From Roseibacillus persicicus (lineage in GTDB: Bacteria; Verrucomicrobiota; Verrucomicrobiia; Verrucomicrobiales; Akkermansiaceae): a stretch of 64,000 nucleotides of DNA. Of this stretch, positions 28,547 through 35,718 are shown piece after piece (the first letter of the stretch is position 1; every line of letters begins with the position of its first letter). The stretch spans positions 1 through 64,000 of the forward strand of contig NZ_BMXI01000014.1 in the NCBI RefSeq assembly GCF_014651675.1, read 5' to 3'. The position numbers and the translations under genes were made by a program. Below the pieces are notes generated by a model, which saw only the letters and a program-made list of their open reading frames with translations, made no database searches and was not told where the DNA came from.

Positions 28547-30775
28547 CTAGAAGGTCAGATCGCAGGAAAGGAAGAAGGCTCGACCGGGCTGGGTGTAAAA
28601 GGAATTGGGCAGTCCATTGCCGCCGTGGCCGGTTCCTCTTCGAGCGGTGGCCCAGAGAATGTAGTCTTCGTCGAGCAGATTGCTGATTCCGCCCCGCAGC
28701 CGGACATTTTCGGAGAGCTGGTAATAGGCTGTGAGATCCAAGGTGAGCCAAGAGTCAGCGGGGAGGAAGTCCGTGCCATCGCTGTCGTCAATATCGGAGA
28801 GATCCTTGGCTGCGGCGTAGGTGGCGGTGAGAGTCGAGCCCCACTTCTCGCTGGGCGAGTGATAGGCCAGATAGGCGACCGATTTCCATGGCTCGATGGA
28901 GTTGAGCGGTTCATCCCCCGAGCCTTCGCCATCGTCCGCATGGCCTTCCGACCAAGAGAGCGAGCCTCCCAAGGTGAGCCCTTCCAGGAAGGAAAACTGT
29001 TCTCCAAGGTTCCAGTCAGCGGAAAATTCCAGCCCGTAGATTTCCACCTCGCCCCGATTGACGGTCGTCAGTTCGTCCGGTGTCCCGGGAGGGTTGTCGA
29101 CGAGGAGAACTCCATTTTCCAAAAAGTCCGAGTAGAGATTGTAGTAGCCGGTCAGCTTCGAAGTGAAGAGGTCCGAAGAGTAGTCGAGGCCTAGCTCAAA
29201 GGAGTTCGAACGTTCTTCCGAAAGGTCGGGATTGGGGACGGTGATAAAGGTGTCGGTGTGGGAGAATACTCCGTTCAGTTCCTCCGCCGAGGGATTGCGC
29301 GTTCCTTGCGCCCACGAGCCAAAGATACTGACTTGGTCCGTCACGTGATAGGCGAGAGAGAGGCTGGGGGAGATGGAGAAGTTGTCGAAGGCAGCCGCTT
29401 CCTGACCATTGCTTTGCGAGAGGAAAGCGGCGGTGTTTTCGGGGTCCACCGAGTAGTGGTCAAGGCGGACCGCAGGCGTGATTTCGAACTCGTCGTTGGC
29501 TCCGAAGCGGACTCTGTCTTTCACGAAGAGTCCTCCGCGAATGACCTCGGAGGGTGCCATCCCAATCAGGTCCTGGACGATGGAACCACCGCTAGCAAAG
29601 CGCTGGGTGCGAAAGAAGCTGGACTCTACCTGAGAGTATGAACCCTCGATCCCGTAGCTCAGTTGATGGCGCGAGATTTCCTTTGTCGCCTGCAGTTGCA
29701 AACCGGAGATTTCGGTTTGGTAGTCGATGTCGTTCAGGTAGTCGCGAAGCCCTCCAAAGGCCACGCCTTGCTGCACGTTATCGGTCGCCGCTTCAGCTCG
29801 TTGCCAATAGGCGGTAGTCTTCAAGCTGTCGTAAAGAGGGGTTGGCGCGGTGAGCTCCAGATCAAGTGAAAAGCGGAGGCGTTCGCGGAGGTCGTCCGAG
29901 GTCAACAAGGTGTTGAAGATGCCTTGCCCCGTGTCGCCTTCCGCACTGTTGACATCGACAAAGGAACGGGCGCGGTAGAAGTCGGCGGTGGCGGTGAGTA
30001 GTGCGTCGTCAGAGGGACGCCAGTTCAAGGTTGCGACCACCGCGTCGGACTCGAAGTCCGCGGGATTGGCCGGGTAGAAGGAATTGTTGCGTCTCTCTTG
30101 ACCCTGTCGGTAGGAGTAAAGAACAGACGCGGCGGCCCTTCCGTTGCCCAGTGCCGTTGCCAGGCGATTGTGGATGGACTCGTTGACAGAAGAGAATGTG
30201 ACCGAGTCGCGGAGGGCGAAGCCTTCCAACTCGGGACCCAAAAGGGTGAGGGCGGATTCGGTTCGCCCTGAGACAGCGCCACCAAGAGCATCGGAGCTCG
30301 TGGACGAGTTGGCTGCTGATTTGTGAAGTTCGACTTCGGCGAAGGTTGCGGGGTCGAAGTAGATTCGACCGGGGCCTCCCGAGCCTTCAAAAGACTTCGA
30401 GATGAAGTCGTCCGGCTGGCGGATGCCATCCACGTCGATGGAGATCCGGTTGCCCTCCAGGCCGCGAATATTGATGCCGGAGTCTCCACCCGACAGGTAG
30501 GGAATCAAACCGTCGGTGCCGGCAAAGTCGAAGGGAATGGAGACTCCTGGTTCATACTTGAAGGCATCAGTTAAATTAGTTGCACCGGTTTGTAAGATGT
30601 CCTCCGCCGAGATGGTGGAGGAGGAACTGGCGCGGGATATACTTTCTTCCTCTTCCAGGCGGGAGGCGACCACCACGGTCTCCTCAAGCTCAAGTTCCTG
30701 CGCGAAAAGCGAAGGAGTGAGGCTGAGAGAGGCCGTGGTGGCAACGACCAGCCTGACAGAGGGGCGAAAGAACAT
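28547..30775 (-). CDS. TonB-dependent outer-membrane receptor, heme/hemoglobin-type
   Basis: A 742-residue outer-membrane receptor that would import a large ligand using TonB energy. Signal peptide cleavage is near LFA-QE. A TonB box (ETVVVAS) is at about 32-38. The plug domain includes NLTDAFKYEPGVSIP and SGINIRGLEGNRISIDVDGI. The plug ends in a segment typical of the hemoglobin/transferrin/heme receptor group (VELHKSAANSSTSSDALGGA). The 22-strand barrel is indicated by alternating aromatic strands and the terminal Phe (LSCDLTF). A FRAP/NPDL pair typical of heme receptors is only partly visible: VPNPDLSEERSNSFELGLDY is present. Neighbouring DUF6607 and HemS-like genes support a heme or iron role. 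Confidence 0.9.
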   Translation of the reverse strand: MFFRPSVRLVVATTASLSLTPSLFAQELELEETVVVASRLEEEESISRASSSSTISAEDILQTGATNLTDAFKYEPGVSIPFDFAGTDGLIPYLSGGDSGINIRGLEGNRISIDVDGIRQPDDFISKSFEGSGGPGRIYFDPATFAEVELHKSAANSSTSSDALGGAVSGRTESALTLLGPELEGFALRDSVTFSSVNESIHNRLATALGNGRAAASVLYSYRQGQERRNNSFYPANPADFESDAVVATLNWRPSDDALLTATADFYRARSFVDVNSAEGDTGQGIFNTLLTSDDLRERLRFSLDLELTAPTPLYDSLKTTAYWQRAEAATDNVQQGVAFGGLRDYLNDIDYQTEISGLQLQATKEISRHQLSYGIEGSYSQVESSFFRTQRFASGGSIVQDLIGMAPSEVIRGGLFVKDRVRFGANDEFEITPAVRLDHYSVDPENTAAFLSQSNGQEAAAFDNFSISPSLSLAYHVTDQVSIFGSWAQGTRNPSAEELNGVFSHTDTFITVPNPDLSEERSNSFELGLDYSSDLFTSKLTGYYNLYSDFLENGVLLVDNPPGTPDELTTVNRGEVEIYGLEFSADWNLGEQFSFLEGLTLGGSLSWSEGHADDGEGSGDEPLNSIEPWKSVAYLAYHSPSEKWGSTLTATYAAAKDLSDIDDSDGTDFLPADSWLTLDLTAYYQLSENVRLRGGISNLLDEDYILWATARRGTGHGGNGLPNSFYTQPGRAFFLSCDLTF

Positions 30776-30809
30776 TTTGAAAAACTTGGCTGGGTAGAAG
30801 AGTCCAGGC

Positions 30810-31766
30810 TTAGCGCAAGTGCTGGGTCAGGATGGCGTCGATTTCCGGGCGGGAGATGGACGAGTCCTTCTTGAAGTTTTCCGCAAGTTCGCTCATGCGG
30901 GCCATGAGAGGCTTTTTGTCGAGCTTGCTGATGTAGTGGACGGGGCCTTCGGATTTGGCGATGACTTCAGTCCAAGCGTGACGAACATTTTTCCAGAACG
31001 GGTGGGTGGCGGCCCAGTATTCGTTGGCCTTCTTGACACCGAGTTCCTGGTCACTTCCTTCTTCCGGAACGATGCGCTTGTAGGTATTGGCTCCGCTTTC
31101 CAGACAGAGAAAGTGGTTCTGTCCTTCGCTACGCACTTGCTTGCGATTGTCCTGCAGATGGACCCAGCCTTCCGGGGTGATGAGGTGGCGGTTGATGACC
31201 TGGAGTCGATCGTAGTCGCTTCGCTTGGTATATTCCCGACGGGGAAGCGGACGAGTGGAGAGGTCGGAGGTCCACTCGGAAAAGTCGCCGCTGTGTTCCC
31301 ACTTTCCTGCTGCCTTGTAGCGGGGACTGTCATCGACCTGAGTGACCAGTTGGGTCCAGGTTCCCTTGACTTCTTCCTCGCTCAACTCGACCGGTAACCA
31401 AGTGCGCTTGCCTTCGTAGGTGAGCACCTCGGTGTCCTCATAGTTCCAGATCTGCGCCCAGTGCTTGATGATGCGGGGGCCGTCCATGTCTTCCACAATG
31501 AGCAGATGCTGCAGGGTGATGCTGGAGCCGAGATCCTCGGCAACTTTCACCAGCTCAAGGGCATTCGCCTTGTAGGGATCCTTGAGCTCATAGTCGGGTT
31601 GCAGAGGGACGGTCTCTTCGAACTTGAATTCGACTTCGAAGGTTCCAGCCATGGAGAGGATTGCGGCCCGGTCGCGGTCGAAATCCGCGTGGGGGGCTGC
31701 TGAACAGACCGCGGTCATGGCGACCGCGAAGAGGGTTGACCATTTCGTGAATTGATTGCGTTTCAT
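30810..31766 (-). CDS. DUF6607 family exported protein
   Basis: A 318-residue exported protein with signal peptide MKRNQFTKWSTLFAVAMTAV, cleaved near CSAA. The family marks are TLQHLLIVEDMDGPRIIKHW, QIWNYED, TWTQLVTQVDDSPRYKAAG, PLPRREYTKRSDYDRL and GWVHLQDNRKQV. From memory the DUF6607 family is found beside TonB-dependent receptors in heme or iron loci; its biochemical role is not established. It ends 34 bp before the receptor gene, so the two are almost certainly co-transcribed. The many conserved Arg, Trp and Tyr residues suggest a ligand-binding periplasmic protein, but this is inference. Confidence 0.82.
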   Translation of the reverse strand: MKRNQFTKWSTLFAVAMTAVCSAAPHADFDRDRAAILSMAGTFEVEFKFEETVPLQPDYELKDPYKANALELVKVAEDLGSSITLQHLLIVEDMDGPRIIKHWAQIWNYEDTEVLTYEGKRTWLPVELSEEEVKGTWTQLVTQVDDSPRYKAAGKWEHSGDFSEWTSDLSTRPLPRREYTKRSDYDRLQVINRHLITPEGWVHLQDNRKQVRSEGQNHFLCLESGANTYKRIVPEEGSDQELGVKKANEYWAATHPFWKNVRHAWTEVIAKSEGPVHYISKLDKKPLMARMSELAENFKKDSSISRPEIDAILTQHLR

Positions 31767-31853
31767 CAGGCGGAACTTAGGCAGAGGATCCTGCTCGGGT
31801 CTGGCGGTTCATTGTGGAGCCTTAGCGTTGAATTGCCTTTTGCCAGTCGGGTT

Positions 31854-32693
31854 TTAGGGCGTGTGTTCTTGATAGCGACCGTCGGGTGTTCCCAGCAGCG
31901 TTTGCCACCTGTTGGTAAAGGCGTGGGCGGGAGCAGAGAGAGAGGCGATGACCCCGCCATGGGTGTTGATGCAGGAAACCTTGCGAACCGCCTGACCGTC
32001 AAAGTTTTCACGGCTGATGAAGATTCCATGGATTGCTCCCGCATCGATGAGAAAGACGTCATTCTCTCCCTCAGAGATGATTCTTCCCTCGCGAGTCTCG
32101 ACGCGGCGGGGGTGATGGGAGGCTACCAGTTGGGTGCCGCTTGCGGGGATGGTGAGCGTGGTGTGCTCTCCGGTTTTGCAGAGTGCTGTTAGAATGTTGA
32201 AGAAAGGGTTTTGTCCGGCGAGTTTCCGTCGAGTCACGGACGCATCCTGGCAACAGGGGCAGAGGGTGAGGGGCTTGACTTTCCGGTGAGCTTGGAGGGA
32301 CTCATTCTCGGGCTTCATCTCCCAACCAAACAAGTTGGTGAGGAGGGCGAGGGAATCGGGCCCGACATTCACGAAAGAAAGGCGGCTTCCACGGTTACTG
32401 AAATCGAACTCGATGGCGCCTGAGCCACTATCGTCGGTTTCCACCACGTAGACCTTGTCAATCTGTGCCTGTTGGAATGTCAGGCTGGGTTGGGTGCTGA
32501 GAAAATAGCCGCCTTCATCCAAGTAGCTGGCTCCGAGGTCGATGTTGCCACGGTAGCTGACGGCGGCACTATGCAGTTCGAATTCGCTCTGCCCCAGATA
32601 GTTCATCACCTCCCAGAAGGAGGGGTGAGGTGCTTCCAGTTCGTGGAGCCAGCGCCATTGGTCACAGACGGGAGGTTTGGTTTTCGGCCTCAT
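31854..32693 (-). CDS. putative HemS/HutX-like heme-handling protein
   Basis: A 279-residue protein without a signal peptide. Two segments look like repeats of the HemS/HutX heme-binding fold: SGAIEFDFSNRGSRLSFVNV in the first half and AIHGIFISRENFDGQAVRKV with INTHGGVIASL in the second. HemS/ChuS proteins are cytoplasmic heme carriers or degraders with two such repeats, but at about 340 residues they are longer, and I cannot place a conserved heme-ligand His with confidence. A CPCC motif (LTLCPCCQDAS) lies near the middle and is unusual for that family. Its ATG overlaps the stop of a 50-codon upstream ORF, and it precedes the DUF6607 gene by 87 bp. Confidence 0.5.
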   Translation of the reverse strand: MRPKTKPPVCDQWRWLHELEAPHPSFWEVMNYLGQSEFELHSAAVSYRGNIDLGASYLDEGGYFLSTQPSLTFQQAQIDKVYVVETDDSGSGAIEFDFSNRGSRLSFVNVGPDSLALLTNLFGWEMKPENESLQAHRKVKPLTLCPCCQDASVTRRKLAGQNPFFNILTALCKTGEHTTLTIPASGTQLVASHHPRRVETREGRIISEGENDVFLIDAGAIHGIFISRENFDGQAVRKVSCINTHGGVIASLSAPAHAFTNRWQTLLGTPDGRYQEHTP

Positions 32694-32842
32694 TTTGTTT
32701 TCTTGTTTGAGTTTTTCGAGTTGTTGGGGGATTTGGGAGCGGCTGGTTTCGGTTGAGCGCCTGTCTGCTTTTTCTTCCGAACAGGGCGGTAGATATAGGC
32801 TTGTTTCCCGCTGATTCGGCTACTGGTATTCGAGTAAGTCAT
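32690..32842 (-). CDS. 50-residue basic protein translationally coupled to the HemS-like gene
   Basis: A short frame begins MTYSNTSSRISGKQAYIYRP at the ATG at 32840-32842 and ends in a Lys/Asn/Pro-rich tail (PKSPNNSKNSNKKTK). Its TGA overlaps the ATG of the next gene by four bases (ATGA), the arrangement used by other coupled genes in this window. Its place at the head of a heme-uptake-like operon recalls HemP, but it lacks the LRxTRxGKLILTK-type ending of HemP, so no name is given. It may be a genuine small protein or a leader peptide controlling the operon. Confidence 0.5.
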   Translation of the reverse strand: MTYSNTSSRISGKQAYIYRPVRKKKQTGAQPKPAAPKSPNNSKNSNKKTK

Positions 32843-32959
32843 GGCGTCCACTATGGCGGCATTTTTCACTCTCTGCTGGTGGTCCTTTACCGGGAATTGG
32901 CGATGGAGTGCCAGCGAGCAGGGTTCAGTGTTGGCGCAGCTTCTCGCGAAGAGACGGGT

Positions 32960-33682
32960 TTAGCTCAGGCGTTTCAGAAAGGCCGAGGGCGTCATCCCTT
33001 GTTCCTCTGAGAAGGCCTTGGTGAAGTGCGAGAGCGAATTGTAGCCAACCTCGAGGGCTGCTTCGGTGACGTTGTGGTGGGCTGATGCCATGAGCTCTGC
33101 TGCTCGCTCAATGCGAAAGGCGCGGAGGTGGAGTGAGAGGGTTTTGCCGGTATCCTGTTTCACCAGACGACTGAGGTAGTGTGGAGCGCATCCGACATCC
33201 TGGGCGAGTTCGTTGAGGTCGAGCGGTTCCTGGAGGCGGGCTTGCAAAAGCTCCAGCGCCTGTCTCGTGTAGCGATGCGCCCGTTGTTTCAATTGGGTGC
33301 AGAAGAGTGGCTCACCGGCTGGTTTGTGGAAGAGGTGAAGCGAGAGGATCTCGAGGATCTTGGCCTGGAACCAAGCGTGCCTTGCGGCCTCGGCCACGGG
33401 AGGCGAGACGAGGTCTTCGTAAAATTGAGCTTCCCGGCTGCTCCATCGGCGAAGAATTCCCAGATTTTTTTCCAAGAGGGGGATGGGGCTGCGGAAGAGG
33501 CGTTCGAGAGGCTCGGACTCGAGGCGAAGGAGAAGAAAGTCGTGTCCGACTTGGGACTCGAAGCGGGTAGCGGTGCGAAGACCGGGAGACTGTCCCATTT
33601 GGAAGATGGCAAGAGACTGGGGCAGGAGGGTGATGCGAGTGCCAGGGGCTATGATCAGCCCCTCTCCCTTGAGATTGAGCAC
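32960..33682 (-). CDS. AraC-family transcriptional regulator, start uncertain
   Basis: A DNA-binding regulator whose C-terminal AraC/XylS domain (about residues 140-240) has both helix-turn-helix units: LDLNELAQDVGCAPHYLSRL and NVTEAALEVGYNSLSHFTKA followed by GMTPSAFLKRL. The N-terminal sensor part resembles PchR-type iron or siderophore regulators only loosely. The listed start is a GTG at 33680-33682, but about 50 codons upstream in the same frame still read as protein (HDEKKPFAASLLWFQEL, then SLHFVLNLKGEG) as far back as a TAG at 33836-33838, with no ATG, GTG or TTG among them. The true start may be non-standard or the gene may be frameshifted. It precedes the heme-like operon on the same strand and is its likely regulator. 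Confidence 0.8.
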   Translation of the reverse strand: MLNLKGEGLIIAPGTRITLLPQSLAIFQMGQSPGLRTATRFESQVGHDFLLLRLESEPLERLFRSPIPLLEKNLGILRRWSSREAQFYEDLVSPPVAEAARHAWFQAKILEILSLHLFHKPAGEPLFCTQLKQRAHRYTRQALELLQARLQEPLDLNELAQDVGCAPHYLSRLVKQDTGKTLSLHLRAFRIERAAELMASAHHNVTEAALEVGYNSLSHFTKAFSEEQGMTPSAFLKRLS

Positions 33683-33934
33683 AAAGTGAAGGGAGGACGC
33701 ATGGAGCTCGTCCTGCCAAGTCGCGCTTTGGCTGGAGAGTTCTTGAAACCACAGCAGCGAGGCTGCGAATGGCTTCTTTTCGTCATGAAGAAGGCGAGCT
33801 TTGATAGTAGACGGGTCGCAGGGCTGACGCCGAGTCTACGGATTGTGGATGAGAAGTCGAGCCTTTACTGAGACTGAGTCTCAGTAGCTTTATCTTCTGC
33901 TGGTTAGGGAGAATGGATTGTTCGGGGGGGAGGG

Positions 33935-34786
33935 CTATCGGGGAGCCAGCGAAATGCCGTCGGGCCCGATGACGATTTTGCGCTGCTTGTAGAGAGCTCC
34001 GGTGGCGCGTTTGAAGGCCTTCTTGCTGACGCCCACCGCTTTGTAGATTTCTTCCGCAGGGCTCTTGTCGCTGATGTGCCAGAAGCCACCACGGGCCTCG
34101 AGTTCGCGCAGCAGCTTTTCCTCGAGTTCTTCCACGAGATATTGTTTGGGCGGGTAGAGAGAGAGGTCGATCTTCCCGTCGTCGCGCACCTTGAGGACGT
34201 AGCCGTCGGTTTTTTCTCCGGCATGCAGTCGGCGGAAGACGCTGTCGTGATAGATCACGCCCGACATCTCATTGTTGATGATGGCTTTGTAACCCAAGTC
34301 GCTTTTCCCGTAGAGTAGGAGCTCCACAGCCTCGCCCTCAATGTAGGGAGGCTCTTCTTTGCTGAAAAAGCGGGAAAGGCGGCGGCTAGCCACGATGCGT
34401 TCGGTGACCTCATCCACGTAGACATGGACGACGTAGGAACGGCCAACCTCGCAAGGCTCCTTTTGTTCGCGGAAGGGGAGGAGGAGCTCTTTGGGAAGGC
34501 CCCAGTCGAGGAAGACGCCGACGTCGGTCGACTGGACGGCTTCCAGATAACCGAACTCGCCCGGCATGACCTTGGGCATGCGGGTGGTGGCGATGGGGCG
34601 GTCCTCGGAGTCGCGATAAAGAAAGACATCGACCTTACCGCCGAGAAGCGTGCCCTTGGGCACATCGCTATTGGGCAGGAGAACATCGCCGAGATGCGGA
34701 CCCGCATCTAGAAAGACTCCCATCGGGGCCTCCCGCATCACTACCAACTCCGCCCGTTCACCGATCTCCGCCATGCTGGGATTCAT
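33935..34786 (-). CDS. cvfB: S1-domain RNA-binding protein CvfB
   Basis: A cytoplasmic RNA-binding protein of the CvfB/YitL family with tandem S1-like domains and a C-terminal winged helix. Segments GVFLDAGPHLGDVLLPNSD and DVGVFLDWGLPKELLLPFRE are the first two S1-type domains, RIVASRRLSRFFSKE is a family signature, and DGKIDLSLYPPK marks the third. The winged helix runs over SPAEEIYKAVGVSKKAFKRA with the family end IVIGPDGISL. I use the ATG at 34784-34786 (MNPSMAEIG); 34774 is equally possible. CvfB influences virulence gene expression in Staphylococcus; here a general RNA-binding role is all that can be said. Confidence 0.9.
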   Translation of the reverse strand: MNPSMAEIGERAELVVMREAPMGVFLDAGPHLGDVLLPNSDVPKGTLLGGKVDVFLYRDSEDRPIATTRMPKVMPGEFGYLEAVQSTDVGVFLDWGLPKELLLPFREQKEPCEVGRSYVVHVYVDEVTERIVASRRLSRFFSKEEPPYIEGEAVELLLYGKSDLGYKAIINNEMSGVIYHDSVFRRLHAGEKTDGYVLKVRDDGKIDLSLYPPKQYLVEELEEKLLRELEARGGFWHISDKSPAEEIYKAVGVSKKAFKRATGALYKQRKIVIGPDGISLAPR

Positions 34787-34899
34787 CGGGCAAGCGGTCG
34801 TCTTTTGCAATCCGCAAAGTAGAGCGGGTTCGTTCGGGAGGCCGCGGGGTCGGGTTCGCTATCGGGAGAGAGGTAATAAGCTTCGAAATCGGGAAACAA

Positions 34900-34927
34900 A
34901 AAAGGACCGTGTTCGCACGGTCCTTTT
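34900..34927. terminator. intrinsic terminator with TTCG tetraloop
   Basis: A 12-bp perfect stem (AAAAGGACCGTG, loop TTCG, CACGGTCCTTTT). On the minus strand it is followed by a T run. It ends the Verru_Chthon protein A unit. Confidence 0.9.
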
Positions 34928-34965
34928 GTCGTTAGAGTTGATAGTGAACGCCGGAGTCAAGTGGG

Positions 34966-35670
34966 CTACTCCGCCTGTTGCTTCAGGAGAGCTTTCACGA
35001 GTGGCAGGCTGTCCTCGTAGCCGCGGATTTCCACGTTCTTGGAGTCGGGGTTGGTCCAAGCAATCTGAAAGTTTCGCTTGCGGGGGAGGATGTCCCAAAG
35101 GCCGGTGCTCAGGCGTTTCCACTCGGAACCGTCCTTACTATAAACGTAGTAGGGAACCTGACCGTTCTTTTTCACCTTCTTGAACTTCGAGATGTTTTTG
35201 CTCTGGCCGGGGGCGAGCTCAATGGGCTCATCACCAACGATCAGCCGCAGAGTGCTTTCGCTCATGTTGGAGATTTGGAAAGAAGCCAGTGGGAAGCCTC
35301 GGGCTCCGTCGTTATAGGCCTTGATGAGGTAAGGCTTCTCCTTGATTCCGGAGGGGAAAAGCACGAAGAGAACTTCGGATGCTCCCTTGGGGATCGCGGT
35401 TTTGCTCCAGCTTTGAAAGCTCCCCGAGCCGTCCTTCTGTCCAACCCGGACCTCGTCACCCACCACGGTAAGAACGTCCTGATGGTTATCGAGGTGTTTG
35501 GCGAGCTTGGTATCCAAGGTGTCTTCCCCAGCGGGATCTCCGGTGAGAGTGACCTCGCGAACTGAGTTGGAATAGCCAAAGCAGAGCGTGCGAACTTCAA
35601 TCTGACGAGGTTCCTGCGCCAGAAGCGAGGCCGTGAGGAGGCTTAGGATGAGCGTGATTTTAGAGAGCAT
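34966..35670 (-). CDS. exported protein partnered with Verru_Chthon protein A
   Basis: A 234-residue exported protein with signal peptide MLSKITLILSLLTASLLAQ. The mature part starts RQIEVRTLCFGYSNSVREVT and contains VLFVLFPSGIKEKPYLIKAY and PYYVYSKDGSEWKRLSTGLW; I cannot assign a characterised family. It is 48 bp downstream of the 1211-residue prepilin-like gene, with a terminator directly after, so the two form a two-gene unit. A role in assembling or sitting on the pilin-like structure is inference from position only. Confidence 0.75.
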   Translation of the reverse strand: MLSKITLILSLLTASLLAQEPRQIEVRTLCFGYSNSVREVTLTGDPAGEDTLDTKLAKHLDNHQDVLTVVGDEVRVGQKDGSGSFQSWSKTAIPKGASEVLFVLFPSGIKEKPYLIKAYNDGARGFPLASFQISNMSESTLRLIVGDEPIELAPGQSKNISKFKKVKKNGQVPYYVYSKDGSEWKRLSTGLWDILPRKRNFQIAWTNPDSKNVEIRGYEDSLPLVKALLKQQAE

Positions 35671-35718
35671 AAGGGAGGTTAATGCGGGAGATGATAAAAG
35701 CGAATGACCAAAGCGTCT

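Noticed and set aside
32690-32842. Naming the small coupled ORF HemP
   Set aside because: The HemP C-terminal signature (Arg-rich TRxGKLILTK type) is absent, so only position supports the name.
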